A DNA stretch of 64,000 nucleotides, from NCBI RefSeq assembly GCF_014204915.1, contig NZ_JACHMH010000001.1, positions 2,294,001 through 2,358,000 of the forward strand, read 5' to 3'. The notes beneath the pieces were generated by a model. It did no database searches. It saw only the letters and a program-made list of their open reading frames with translations, and was not told the origin of the DNA. The stretch comes from Crossiella cryophila. GTDB lineage: Bacteria > Actinomycetota > Actinomycetes > Mycobacteriales > Pseudonocardiaceae. Below are positions 1 to 10,388 of the stretch, one piece after another (the stretch's first letter is position 1; each line of letters begins with the position of its first letter). The position numbers and the translations under genes were made by a program.

Positions 1-764
1 TCGCGGTCAAGTCGGTGCTGGACCAGGCCGGGCGGGCGCCGGAACCGGCCCAGGTGCGGGCGCTGACCCCGGCCGATCCGGATCGCGGGTCCCGGCTGGC
101 GCTGGCCTTCGCCACCGCGATGCTGCTGTACTTCGCCCTGCTCGGCTACGGGATCACGGTGGCCCAGGGCGTGGTGGAGGAGAAGAGCAGCCGGGTGGTC
201 GAGCTGCTGCTGGCCGCGGTCCGGCCGTGGCAGCTGCTGGCGGGCAAGGTGATCGGCATCGGTCTGGTCGGCCTGGCCCAGCTCGCGCTGGTCACCGGGG
301 CCGGACTGGTCGCGGCCACCGCCACCGGGTCGGTGTCGCTGCCCAGTGGCACGGTGGGCACGATCACCGCGCTGATCGGCTGGTACCTGCTCGGGTTCAC
401 CCTCTACGCCACGCTGTTCGCCGCCACCGGCGCGCTGGTCTCCCGCCAGGAGGACATGCAGTCGGTGATCATGCCGGTGATGATGCTGATCGTCATCCCG
501 ATGGCCGGTGGGCTGCCGCTGTTGCTGCGCAACCCGAACGACCAGCTCGTCGAGTGGGTCTCGCTGCTGCCGCCGTTCGCGCCGATGCTGATGCCGATCC
601 GCGCGGCGCTGGGCGCGGCCCCGCTGTGGCAGCAGCTGCTGGCCGCCGGGCTGATGCTGCCGGCGATCGGGCTGCTGCTGTGGCTGGGCGGCCGGGTCTA
701 TGCCAACACCGTGCTGCGGGTGGGGGCGCGCAGCAAACTCACCGAGGCGTTGAGCCGCAGGTGA
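1..764 (+). CDS. ABC-2 type transporter permease, 5' truncated (NatB-like)
   Basis: This is the C-terminal part of an integral membrane permease; the reading frame is open to the window edge, so the true start lies outside. At least five hydrophobic segments are visible: one near LALAFATAMLLYFALLGYGI, then segments after the EEKSSRVVELLL motif, around ALIGWYLLGF, VIMPVMMLIVIP, and a last one near the C-terminus. The EEKSSRVVE stretch between the first two segments is typical of the NatB/ABC-2 permease family, which pairs with a separate ATPase to export ions, peptides or drugs. The ATPase gene is probably just upstream, out of view. A hairpin follows the stop codon. Confidence 0.85.
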   Translation, partial: AVKSVLDQAGRAPEPAQVRALTPADPDRGSRLALAFATAMLLYFALLGYGITVAQGVVEEKSSRVVELLLAAVRPWQLLAGKVIGIGLVGLAQLALVTGAGLVAATATGSVSLPSGTVGTITALIGWYLLGFTLYATLFAATGALVSRQEDMQSVIMPVMMLIVIPMAGGLPLLLRNPNDQLVEWVSLLPPFAPMLMPIRAALGAAPLWQQLLAAGLMLPAIGLLLWLGGRVYANTVLRVGARSKLTEALSRR

Positions 765-768
765 GTCC

Positions 769-801
769 GACGCCCCCGGCCCGTTCGCGGCCGGGGGCGT
801 C
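769..801. terminator. Convergent terminator hairpin
   Basis: A 13-bp perfect inverted repeat (GACGCCCCCGGCC and its complement) with a 7-nt loop sits between the converging permease and HD-domain genes. There is no T-run, as is usual in high-GC actinomycetes. Confidence 0.7.
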
Positions 802-808
802 CTGGTGC

Positions 809-1381
809 TCAGCGTCCGCGCCAGGCCAGGGTGGACACGCTCAGCGCGGCCTCGGCGACCCGCCGGGCCGCGTCGGTGCGCAGCGACTGGCGGGAGGAGT
901 CGATCCAGCCCTGCACCCCTCGGTAGCCGCTTTCCCGGTACTCCACCGCCTGGAACAGGCATTCCAGCTTGTCCGCGTCCTTGGCGCAGTGCGCCTCGGC
1001 GGTGCCAGCCGCCTCGTACTCGTTGACCACCTCCTGCACCGTCTTGCGCGCGGTGTCCGGCAGCGCCGCGGTCTGGTCCGCGGTGATCTGCTCGTTGGAG
1101 GCGGACTGCAGGTAGTCGCGGGCGGTGTGGGTGAGGTCGCCGATCCTGGTCTCCTGGGAGTCGTGCCAGAGCGCGAGTAACGCCGCGCGGGCGGGGTCGG
1201 CGCCTTCCATGGCGGCGAGCATCGTGGCGAGCTGGGCGACCCGCAGGCTGTGCTCGGCGACCGATTCGGGGTCGCGAACGCCGATGTGCCACCAACCAGC
1301 CCGGCGGGTGCGCTTGAGCACCCCCAGCTCGAAGGCGAACTCGGCGACCGCGGCCGCGTCCCGGTCGTGCTTGTCGTTCAC
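809..1381 (-). CDS. HD-domain metal-dependent phosphohydrolase
   Basis: A 190-residue protein of the HD superfamily (YfbR/5'-nucleotidase-like). The metal-binding residues are visible in order: His in SVAEHSLRVA (about residue 44), the HD pair in LALWHDSQETRIGD (about 73-74), and a later Asp in CAKDADKLECLF (about 135). Such proteins usually remove phosphate from nucleotides; the substrate here is unknown. The start is a GTG at 1381 because GAGGAGAGAGG lies about 10 nt upstream; the frame stays open further upstream but that overlaps the preceding gene. It follows the XRE regulator by about 50 nt on the same strand, so the two are probably co-transcribed. Confidence 0.85.
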   Translation of the reverse strand: MNDKHDRDAAAVAEFAFELGVLKRTRRAGWWHIGVRDPESVAEHSLRVAQLATMLAAMEGADPARAALLALWHDSQETRIGDLTHTARDYLQSASNEQITADQTAALPDTARKTVQEVVNEYEAAGTAEAHCAKDADKLECLFQAVEYRESGYRGVQGWIDSSRQSLRTDAARRVAEAALSVSTLAWRGR

Positions 1382-1431
1382 TGGCTGACCTCTCTCCTCG
1401 GCAGTCACGTGCCTTGGCCGGACCGGCTGAC

Positions 1432-2583
1432 TCAGCGAGCGGCCAGCCGGATGGCGTAGTCCAGTCCGGTCAGTTCGCGGTGGGCCTGCTTGGCCAGTTC
1501 GGCGTCCTCGCTCATCCCGTCCACCCGTTCCCTGGCCAGCCTGCGCAGGCCGGGGCTGCCGTTGAGCAGCGCCGGGCGGGCCAGCACCAGGGACCAGAGG
1601 CTGTGGATGTTCAGTTCGGCGTGGTCGCTGCCTGGTTGCAGGCGAACGAGGAGGTGGCGCAGCAGGTCTTCGCCGGTCCAGGACCGCACACCCAGTTCGG
1701 TCATGAAGCCGTCGTCGGTCTGCACGTCGTCGACCTCGCCAACCCAGTACGCCCAGTAGTTGAGGTTGGCGATCTCCTGCGCCTCGTTGGTCAGCGCGGT
1801 GCGCACGAAGGCGCGTAACGGGTCCCGGTCGCCGTAGCGGCTCAGTGCGATGGCCGAGGAGCGCACCTCCACCCAGGACGGCACGTGGTCGGTGCGGCCC
1901 GCACTGCGCAGCGCCCGGCGTTGTTCGGTGCCCAGCCACTCCGCGGTGGCCCCCCGGTCGTCGAAGCCGAGCAGGTAGACGGCCTGGCGGCGGAGCAGGG
2001 CGTCCTCCTGTTCGGACTCGGCGTCCGCGGTGACCAGCAGGTGGTCGAAGAACCGGTTGGTCTCGGTGGAGCCGAGGGCGGGCCGGTCCGGCACCGGGCC
2101 GCGGCGCTGGTGGCTCTGCCGGTCAAGGTCGCGCAGGTTGGGCGGGGTCAGGCCGGTGAACGGCCAGGTGATCATGTTGGTCAGGTTGCGCCGGTGCACG
2201 CACTGGGCCAGCGGGTGGTCCACCGCCCTGGCCGGGCGGTCGCCTGCCTCCACCGCGTGCCCGATCAGCAGATCCGCCTCCAGCGCGTCCTCCAGGGCGG
2301 CGAACACCTTGGGGGGCACGCCCAACCGGATGAGTTTGGCGCGTAATCGGATCAGGTCGGCGGTGCGGATCGCGGTCAGCGGACGGCGGCCGCTTTCCCA
2401 TCCCTGCACGGTGGTCAGGTCAACCCCGAGATGCTCGGCCAGCACCGATTGGCTCAACGGCACGGACTCCCTGGCCAGCTTCAGCACATAGCCGGAGACG
2501 ATTCCGACACAGCGCGGAGAACGTTGACCCGTTCGCAGTCTTCCCGTTCGTCCGGCCACGGTGCTCGCCCTCTCGCCACGCAC
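1432..2583 (-). CDS. XRE-family helix-turn-helix regulator with long C-terminal domain
   Basis: A protein of up to 383 residues with an N-terminal XRE-type helix-turn-helix (SVLAEHLGVDLTTVQGWESG, about residues 46-65) followed by some 300 residues with no obvious catalytic motif. The C-terminal part is helical and resembles the sensor or TPR-like tails of actinobacterial XRE regulators. The start is uncertain: GTG at 2583 gives the longest form, but a GTG at 2559 or one nearer the helix-turn-helix is possible, because the first 25 residues are Arg-rich and look non-conserved. It is followed by the HD-domain gene on the same strand, probably as one operon, and is divergent from the small protein at 2788. 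Confidence 0.75.
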   Translation of the reverse strand: MRGERASTVAGRTGRLRTGQRSPRCVGIVSGYVLKLARESVPLSQSVLAEHLGVDLTTVQGWESGRRPLTAIRTADLIRLRAKLIRLGVPPKVFAALEDALEADLLIGHAVEAGDRPARAVDHPLAQCVHRRNLTNMITWPFTGLTPPNLRDLDRQSHQRRGPVPDRPALGSTETNRFFDHLLVTADAESEQEDALLRRQAVYLLGFDDRGATAEWLGTEQRRALRSAGRTDHVPSWVEVRSSAIALSRYGDRDPLRAFVRTALTNEAQEIANLNYWAYWVGEVDDVQTDDGFMTELGVRSWTGEDLLRHLLVRLQPGSDHAELNIHSLWSLVLARPALLNGSPGLRRLARERVDGMSEDAELAKQAHRELTGLDYAIRLAAR

Positions 2584-2787
2584 CGACCGATGGGAGCCAA
2601 CCCGTACTTCCGGTCAGTCCTCTTGTCGCGTCAGGTTCCCTAACGTTGTACGGACAGTGGTTGATCCACTGCCATGGGTAAGCAGGTTACCGGGGACAGC
2701 CGCTCGGTCGGACCCCTCCGATCAGCCGGTTGTGTCGGAGGGGAGAAGTCGTGTGCCACTACTGCGCACCGCGGGACGGTGGTGCGG

Positions 2788-3012
2788 ATGGCGGCCAATG
2801 ACGATCTGGCCTGGTGGCGGAGCTGGCGAGACAAGCAGGTGCACGGTTTCCAGGTGGCCACACTGCGCCCGGAGACCCCGCCGGATGATCTCACCGCCTT
2901 GTGCGGACATGTGGCCCCGCTGGCAGTGATCGAACCGACAAGCTCCGGGATGCCATGCGTCCTGTGCGTGGCGCGGATCCCGATGCCGCACCAGCACGAG
3001 ATCGAACGGTGA
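2788..3012 (+). CDS. Small putative zinc-ribbon protein
   Basis: A 74-residue protein starting MAANDDLAWW. It carries a CGH motif and, 19 residues further on, a CVLC motif, followed by a His-rich tail ending HQHEIER; this spacing suggests a structural zinc site. A longer version from 2674 is open, but its added residues look unconserved and the ATG at 2788 is a natural start. I do not recognise a named family; small Cys/His proteins next to XRE regulators are common in actinomycetes. It is transcribed away from the XRE gene and is followed by a strong hairpin. Confidence 0.55.
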   Translation: MAANDDLAWWRSWRDKQVHGFQVATLRPETPPDDLTALCGHVAPLAVIEPTSSGMPCVLCVARIPMPHQHEIER

Positions 3013-3023
3013 CATCCCTCCCG

Positions 3024-3073
3024 GGCTCGTGTCCCCCGTGCCTCTCCCTGGTCGCGGGCGGGGGACACGAGCC
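3024..3073. terminator. Convergent terminator hairpin
   Basis: A 14-bp perfect inverted repeat (GGCTCGTGTCCCCC and its complement) with a 22-nt loop lies between the small plus-strand gene and the minus-strand DHDPS-family gene, so it could serve both. Confidence 0.7.
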
Positions 3074-3082
3074 TGCTACCGG

Positions 3083-3970
3083 TTAGTCCCAGGTGGCCAG
3101 GATCCGGCTGACCTCGGCCCGTTCGGGCTCGGTGAGTTCGGCGATCGGCGGCCGCACGGCCCGTCCGCACAGGCCGAGCTGGGCCAGTGCCTCCTTGACC
3201 ACCGACACGTTGTTCGCGCTGCCCAGCCGGGCCCGCGCGTCCTCAAGGGGCTTCACCTTGTGCCACAAGGACATCGCCCGCGCCCGGTCGCCGGACTCCA
3301 GCGCGTCCAGCAGGCCGATCGACAGCTCGGGCGCGATGGTGGCCAGGCCGGAGGTGAAACCCTGCGCGCCCGCGGTGGCGAAGAACGGCGCCCAGCTCTC
3401 GGCCAGGCCGCACAACCAGGTCAGCCGGTCCTGGCCGATCACGGCCACCGCGTCGGCCAGTGCCAGTGGGTCGGGCACCGCGTACTTGACCCCGATGAAG
3501 CTCGGGCACTCCCGCGCGAGCTGGGCCAGCGCGGCCGTGGTCACCTGGGGCGAGCGGACGTAGGCGACCAGGCCGAGTTCCGGTGCGGCCGCGGCGATCC
3601 GCAGGTGGTAGTCCACCCAGCCGCGCACGGACAGGAACGGGTGCACCGGCTGGTGCACCATGGCCGCCCGTGCCCCGGCCCGGTGCGCGCGCACCGCCAT
3701 CTCCGCGGCCCGTGCGGCGTCGAAACCGATGCCAGGCAACACCAGCGCGTCCCCGGCGGCCTCGAAGGTCAGATCCAGCGCTCTGTCCAGTTCGGCCGGT
3801 GTGAGCGAGTAGAACTCACTGGTGTTGCCGTTCGGCGTGACCACGCCGACCCCGGCCTCGACCACCCTGGCCACCAGTGCGCCGTAGGCCTTCTCGTCGA
3901 TCCGGTCCTCGGCGTCGAACGGCGTGACCGTGATGACCACGACCGACCGCAGTGCCTGCCGAAGTTCCAT
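3083..3970 (-). CDS. Dihydrodipicolinate synthase-family aldolase/dehydratase (sugar-acid catabolism)
   Basis: A 295-residue TIM-barrel protein of the DHDPS/N-acetylneuraminate lyase family. The Schiff-base lysine is K162 in FIGVKYAVPD and the partner tyrosine is Y137 in GLVAYVRSP; the substrate-entry loop reads NGNTSEFYSLTPAE. Family members include 2-keto-3-deoxy-sugar-acid aldolases and dehydratases as well as DapA. Here the upstream gene, 7 nt away, is a sugar-acid dehydratase, so this enzyme most likely acts on the resulting 2-keto-3-deoxy acid. The start is the ATG at 3970; longer forms overlap the upstream gene. A biosynthetic DapA role is less likely given this context. Confidence 0.8.
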   Translation of the reverse strand: MELRQALRSVVVITVTPFDAEDRIDEKAYGALVARVVEAGVGVVTPNGNTSEFYSLTPAELDRALDLTFEAAGDALVLPGIGFDAARAAEMAVRAHRAGARAAMVHQPVHPFLSVRGWVDYHLRIAAAAPELGLVAYVRSPQVTTAALAQLARECPSFIGVKYAVPDPLALADAVAVIGQDRLTWLCGLAESWAPFFATAGAQGFTSGLATIAPELSIGLLDALESGDRARAMSLWHKVKPLEDARARLGSANNVSVVKEALAQLGLCGRAVRPPIAELTEPERAEVSRILATWD

Positions 3971-3977
3971 GCCTGTC

Positions 3978-5702
<1,725 letters not shown>

Positions 5703-5720
5703 CGATCCCGCTCCACAGTC

Positions 5721-5736
5721 TTGGAAACGTTTTCAA
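5721..5736 (-). promoter_or_regulatory. LacI-type operator upstream of the dehydratase operon
   Basis: The 16-bp near-palindrome TTGGAAACGTTTTCAA, centred on AACGTT, begins 19 nt upstream of the dehydratase start. This is the classic form of LacI/GalR-family operators. The cognate repressor gene is not in the window. Confidence 0.65.
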
Positions 5737-5953
5737 GCCCTGAGTCAACACCGCGGCGGAGGGCTGGTCAAGGGAGAGGTCGGACCTTTCCTGGCTGGTG
5801 GGCGAGGCCCGTCCACCAGGCGATGCTCCGATCTCTCGGCCCCGCCGGGGTTCACCCGAACGCGAGGTTTAGACCACCTTCGTAGGTGTCCGGTGTCCGC
5901 GGCCCGCCGCTAGCTTCGGCCTCCGGTATCGCCTGGTGGGTTGGAGGGGCACC

Positions 5954-8900
5954 TTGTCGAGACGTCGGAGAATCACCGCGGGGTTGACCGCGTTAGGCCT
6001 GGTGGCAAGCGCTCTCGCGACTGGATCGGCGGCCGCGGCGCCGGCCCCGGAGGCGCGGCCCGGTCCGGATGTGCCGGTGCGGACCGCCGAGCTGACCCTG
6101 GTCACCGGGGACACCGTCACCCTGGACTACTACCCCGACGGCAGGCAGGCCGCCAGGGTCAAGGGATCGGAGCAGTACCGCAGTTACACGCTGGACAAAC
6201 AGGCGTACGTGGTGCCCTTCGCCGCCGAGCCGTACCTTGCCGCCGGGGTGCTGGACGAGCGGCTGTTCAACGTGACCAAGCTGGTCGAGCAGGGCTTCGA
6301 CCGCCAGGGCTCGCTGCCGCTGATCCTCAGCTACCCGAAGCAGGACATGTCGATCGCCGCCGCCCCGCCACGGGGCAGTGCCCGGCAGGCCGTGCTGGCC
6401 AGTGCCAGCGCCCAGGCCGTGCGGGCCGAGCGCGGCAAGATGGGTGAGTTCTGGGGCGCGCTGGCCGGGCGGGGCGCGAGCCTGAACGGCGGGATCGCCA
6501 AGGTCTGGCTGGACGGCAAGGTCCAGTCCACTTTGGACACCAGTGTGCCGCAGGTGGGCGCGCCGGCCGCGTGGCAGGCCGGGTTCGACGGCACCGGCGG
6601 CACGGTCGCGGTGCTGGACACCGGGATCGACGACACGCACCCGGACCTGGCCGGGAAAGTGGTGGAGCACAAGAACTTCAGCGACGCGCCTGCGGCCGAG
6701 GACAAGCACGGGCACGGCACCCACGTCGCCTCGACCATCGCCGGGTCCGGCGCCGCCTCCGGTGGCGCCAAGAAGGGCGTCGCGCCAGGGGCGAAGTTGT
6801 TGAGCGGCAAGGTGCTGAACGACGGTGGCTCGGGCTCGGAGTCCGGGATCATCGCCGGGATGGAGTGGGCCGCGGGCAAGGCCAAGGTGGTCAGCATGAG
6901 CCTGGGCGGCGGGCCAACCGACGGCACCGACCCGATGAGCGTCGCGGTGAACCGGATCTCCGCCGACACCGGCGCGCTGTTCGTCATCGCCGCTGGCAAC
7001 TCCGGGTTCGGCGGGCAGGAGACGGTGTCCTCGCCGGGCACGGCCGACTCCGCGCTGACCGTGGCCGCGGTGGACAAGCAGGACCAGCTCGCGCCGTTCT
7101 CCAGCAAGGGACCCCGGTTCGGGGATCACGCGCTCAAGCCGGACATCGCCGCGCCGGGTGTGGCGATCAGCGCGGCCAAGGCCAACTCCGCCGGTGGCGA
7201 GCGCTACGTCTCGGCCAACGGGACCTCGATGGCCACCCCGCACGTGGCGGGCGCGGCCGCGATCCTGGCCCAGCGCAACCCGAAGTGGACGCCAGCGCAG
7301 CTCAAGACCGCGTTGATGCAGACCGCCAAACCGCTCAACGGCATCTCCACCTACGACCAGGGCGCAGGCCGGCTGGAGGCCGGGGTGGCCGCGACCGCGC
7401 AGCAGCAGCTGCGGGCGGACGCGGGCTCGCTGAGCCTCGGGCGCTTTCTCGGGCCCTACGGCTCGGTGGACCCGGTGACCCGCAAGGTCACCTACACCAA
7501 CGACGGCAGCGCCGAAGCCACCCTTGACCTGACCGTGCAGGCCAGATCAGCCGGTGGCGCGACCGCGCCCGCCGAGGCGCTCTCGGTCAGCCCGGCCACC
7601 CTGTCGATCCCGGCCGGTGGCTCGGCCACCGCCACCGTCACGCTCAACCCCAACGCGGGCGAGGTCGGCCTCTACACCGGCGCGCTCACCGCCACCCAGC
7701 GCGGTGGCGCCGCGGTGCTGCGGACCGTGCTGGGCTTCAACAAGGACCTCCAGCACAAGGTCTCGGTGACCGCCACCGCCCGCGACGGCAAGGCCCCCGG
7801 CTACGCCTCGGTCGCGCTGTGGAACCTCGACGACGGCAAGTACCACCGGGTCAACGTGGACGCCACCGGCTCCGGCGGCCTGCTGCTGCCGCCCGGCAAG
7901 TACTTCGTCGGCAGCTTCCTCTCCACCGCCGACCCCAGCCGCAACGACACCGAGTACACCGTGGTGACCAAGGACGAGGTGGAGGTCAAGGGATCCACCT
8001 CGATCGTCCTGGACGGCCGCGGCGCCAAGGAGATCCAGGCCCGCACACCGGAGAAGACCGAGGCGGTGACCCTGTCCCAGACCTGGACCAGGGCCAGCGG
8101 CGCCCGCCGGTTCACCAGCGGCTTCTTCTACGGCCGCACCGTGGACCGGATCTACGCCGTGCCCTCGGCCCCGGTCACCCGCGGCGAGTTCGAGCTGGCC
8201 AACCGGATGTGGCTGGAGACGCCGAAGCTGGCCGCCCGGGTGGTGTCCCCGGACACCGTGCTGCGGCCGGACTACCTCGGCGGCGGCCAGGAACTGGGCA
8301 AGCGGATCGACGGCACCCACCGGCTGCCGGTGGTCTACGTCGGCACCGGCACCCCGGCCGAGTTCGCCGGGCGGGATGTCCGCGGCAAGATCGCGCTGAT
8401 CCAGCAGTCCAAGGACATCACGCCCAACGACCAGGTGCGCAACGCCGCCAACGCCAAGGCGGGGGTGGCCGCGGTGTTCGGCTCCGGACCGGGCCGCTTC
8501 GCCGACTACACCACCCGCAACCCGGCCATCCCCGGCCTTGAACTGTCCAATGTGGAGGGTAAGCGGCTGCTCGAACTGCTCGGCCGCGGGCCGGTGACGC
8601 TGGAACTCAAGGGCGTCTCGCACAGCCCGGTGCAGTACCACCTGGTCGCGCCGTTCGCCGGGAGCATCCCGGCGGACCTGTCCTTCGACGCGAGTCCGGC
8701 CACCCTGGCCACCGAGCGCACCAAACTGCACGCGGTGCGCCCGGACCAGGTCGGCATGCTGGGCATGTTCAGCTTCCGGCCGTATGACTTCATCGGGCTG
8801 ACCAGCACCTACGACCGGCGCTTCCCGTATGACCACGTGCGGTACTTCTCCGCCAACAACACCCGGTTCAACCCGCTGTTCTACGGCGGCCCTGACGGGG

Positions 8901-9643
8901 ACAGCGTGGCGGGCAACGGGTCCGCGCCACTGCCGGTGGCGGGCAGCGACCGCACGGTGAACTGGTACCAGGGACCGTTCCAGCCGGGCGTGTCCAAGGC
9001 ACTGGTCCCGGTCAGCCGGGTGGACGACAAGCTGCGGCTCAACTTCGCCGAGTACCTGGACAGCGACCCCGACCACTACCTGCGTGATCTCGGCGCGAGC
9101 ACGGTGGCCAGGGTCTACCGGGACGGCGAACAGGTCGCCGAACAACCGCACGCCCTCGGCGAACTCGCCGTCGGCGTGGCGGACAAGGCGAACTACCGGG
9201 TCGAACTCGACGTCAACCAGGGCCGCCCCGGCTGGTCGGTGGGCACCGAGTCCTTCTCCTCGTGGAGCTTCGGCTCCGCACGCGGGGAGGCGGGCAAGAC
9301 CGTGCCGCTGCCGGTGCTCCAGGCCCGCTGGAACCTGGACCTCGACCTGGACAACGCGGCCCCGGCCGACCGGGTCCACGCGCTGAACCTGACCGCGGCC
9401 ACCCAGCCGGGCGCGCCCCCGGTCAAGGTCACCGAGGTCAGGGCCGAGGTCTCCTACAACGACGGCGGCAGCTGGGAGGCGGTCGACCTGCGCGCGCTCG
9501 GGTCCGATGGCGGCTACAGCGGGGCGATCCAGCACCCGAGGAAGGCCGACAGCAGCGGGTTCGTCTCGCTGAAGGTCCAGGCTGCCGACGCCGAGGGCAA
9601 CTCCGTCGAGCAGACCCTGATCAGGGCCTACGCGCTGAAGTGA
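5954..9643 (+). CDS. Secreted subtilisin-like serine protease (peptidase S8), large
   Basis: A secreted protease of about 1,229 residues. The catalytic triad is intact: D222 in VAVLDTGIDD, H254 in HGHGTHVAS and S425 in NGTSMATPHVAGAA. A signal peptide (SRRRRITAGL then a hydrophobic stretch ending near AAAAPAPEA) is followed by a roughly 170-residue pro-region. After the catalytic domain come beta-rich domains and a protease-associated-like segment (about 790-860, containing PVVYVGTGTPAEF). The start is taken as TTG at 5954, because GGAGGGG lies 6 nt upstream and the signal peptide begins there; a GTG at 5936 is in frame but adds a stretch that includes the ribosome site. It is monocistronic, with a terminator behind it. 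Confidence 0.92.
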   Translation: MSRRRRITAGLTALGLVASALATGSAAAAPAPEARPGPDVPVRTAELTLVTGDTVTLDYYPDGRQAARVKGSEQYRSYTLDKQAYVVPFAAEPYLAAGVLDERLFNVTKLVEQGFDRQGSLPLILSYPKQDMSIAAAPPRGSARQAVLASASAQAVRAERGKMGEFWGALAGRGASLNGGIAKVWLDGKVQSTLDTSVPQVGAPAAWQAGFDGTGGTVAVLDTGIDDTHPDLAGKVVEHKNFSDAPAAEDKHGHGTHVASTIAGSGAASGGAKKGVAPGAKLLSGKVLNDGGSGSESGIIAGMEWAAGKAKVVSMSLGGGPTDGTDPMSVAVNRISADTGALFVIAAGNSGFGGQETVSSPGTADSALTVAAVDKQDQLAPFSSKGPRFGDHALKPDIAAPGVAISAAKANSAGGERYVSANGTSMATPHVAGAAAILAQRNPKWTPAQLKTALMQTAKPLNGISTYDQGAGRLEAGVAATAQQQLRADAGSLSLGRFLGPYGSVDPVTRKVTYTNDGSAEATLDLTVQARSAGGATAPAEALSVSPATLSIPAGGSATATVTLNPNAGEVGLYTGALTATQRGGAAVLRTVLGFNKDLQHKVSVTATARDGKAPGYASVALWNLDDGKYHRVNVDATGSGGLLLPPGKYFVGSFLSTADPSRNDTEYTVVTKDEVEVKGSTSIVLDGRGAKEIQARTPEKTEAVTLSQTWTRASGARRFTSGFFYGRTVDRIYAVPSAPVTRGEFELANRMWLETPKLAARVVSPDTVLRPDYLGGGQELGKRIDGTHRLPVVYVGTGTPAEFAGRDVRGKIALIQQSKDITPNDQVRNAANAKAGVAAVFGSGPGRFADYTTRNPAIPGLELSNVEGKRLLELLGRGPVTLELKGVSHSPVQYHLVAPFAGSIPADLSFDASPATLATERTKLHAVRPDQVGMLGMFSFRPYDFIGLTSTYDRRFPYDHVRYFSANNTRFNPLFYGGPDGDSVAGNGSAPLPVAGSDRTVNWYQGPFQPGVSKALVPVSRVDDKLRLNFAEYLDSDPDHYLRDLGASTVARVYRDGEQVAEQPHALGELAVGVADKANYRVELDVNQGRPGWSVGTESFSSWSFGSARGEAGKTVPLPVLQARWNLDLDLDNAAPADRVHALNLTAATQPGAPPVKVTEVRAEVSYNDGGSWEAVDLRALGSDGGYSGAIQHPRKADSSGFVSLKVQAADAEGNSVEQTLIRAYALK

Positions 9644-9653
9644 GCCGGGAAGC

Positions 9654-9692
9654 GGGACCGGGGGCGGACCGCGCTGGTCCGCCCCCGGTCCC
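9654..9692. terminator. Convergent terminator hairpin
   Basis: A 17-bp perfect inverted repeat (arm GGGACCGGGGGCGGACC) with a 5-nt loop sits between the protease and the anti-sigma gene, 11 nt past the protease stop. Confidence 0.8.
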
Positions 9693-9707
9693 GGTCGAAC
9701 CGGCTGC

Positions 9708-10388
9708 TCAGGCCGGGATGCTCACCAGGACCTTCTTGTCCAGGGTGCGCACCTCGAACTTGGCGATGTCGCCCGGCTTCAGCGCCGCGCCACCCCGCAT
9801 CATCAGCGGCTTCGGCGAATCGGGCACGCCGTAACCCCGGTCGGGCACCAGCCAGCTGTTCACGGTGACCTCCTGACCGGTCTTGGACACCGCGATCAGC
9901 TCGCACGCCTCCGGCCCGCGCACACCCTTGAGCGCCAGCACCACATCCGATCCCCAGCCGCGGCCCTGCACGGTCAGCTCCAGCGAGGCCCCGGTGGGCC
10001 CGGAGCCGGTCAGCTTCGGCACACCTTCCGGGAAGGCCACCACGTTCGGGTCGGTCGCGGTGAACGCCGCGGTCAGGATCGGCCCGGCGATGATCGCGAT
10101 GGTGGCGGCGGCCGCGGCCACCCAGGTGATCACCTTGCGCCTGCGGCGGCGCACCGCCAGCTCGTCCAGCAGCCTCGGCATCGGATCGGCCGCGCCGAGG
10201 GGTTCGGCCGCGGCGACGGGCTGCTCGCGGAGTTCGTCCAGCAGGTCGGGCAGGGCGGAGAGCGCCTTCAACTCCGCCTGGCAGATCTCGCAGCTGAGCA
10301 GATGCGCCTCGAACGCCTCGGCCTCGTGCGCGTCCAGCACGCCGAGGACGTAGGCGCCCACGTCGGTGTGCTCGATCGGCGGCGTCAT
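9708..10388 (-). CDS. Zinc-binding anti-sigma factor (RskA/RslA type)
   Basis: A 226-residue anti-sigma factor. The N-terminus carries the zinc anti-sigma motif H29-x3-C33-x2-C36 (HLLSCEIC). A basic stretch then leads into one transmembrane helix at about residues 86-109 (VITWVAAAAATIAIIAGPIL), and the outer part of about 115 residues resembles the RskA C-terminal domain. It should hold the adjacent ECF sigma factor at the membrane until an extracytoplasmic, probably redox or envelope, signal releases it. It overlaps the sigma gene by 4 nt, so translation is probably coupled. Confidence 0.9.
   Translation of the reverse strand: MTPPIEHTDVGAYVLGVLDAHEAEAFEAHLLSCEICQAELKALSALPDLLDELREQPVAAAEPLGAADPMPRLLDELAVRRRRRKVITWVAAAAATIAIIAGPILTAAFTATDPNVVAFPEGVPKLTGSGPTGASLELTVQGRGWGSDVVLALKGVRGPEACELIAVSKTGQEVTVNSWLVPDRGYGVPDSPKPLMMRGGAALKPGDIAKFEVRTLDKKVLVSIPA

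Noticed and set aside
7547-9535. Open frame of 662 codons antisense to the protease
   Set aside because: It is a codon-bias shadow inside a gene with an intact catalytic triad and clear family motifs.
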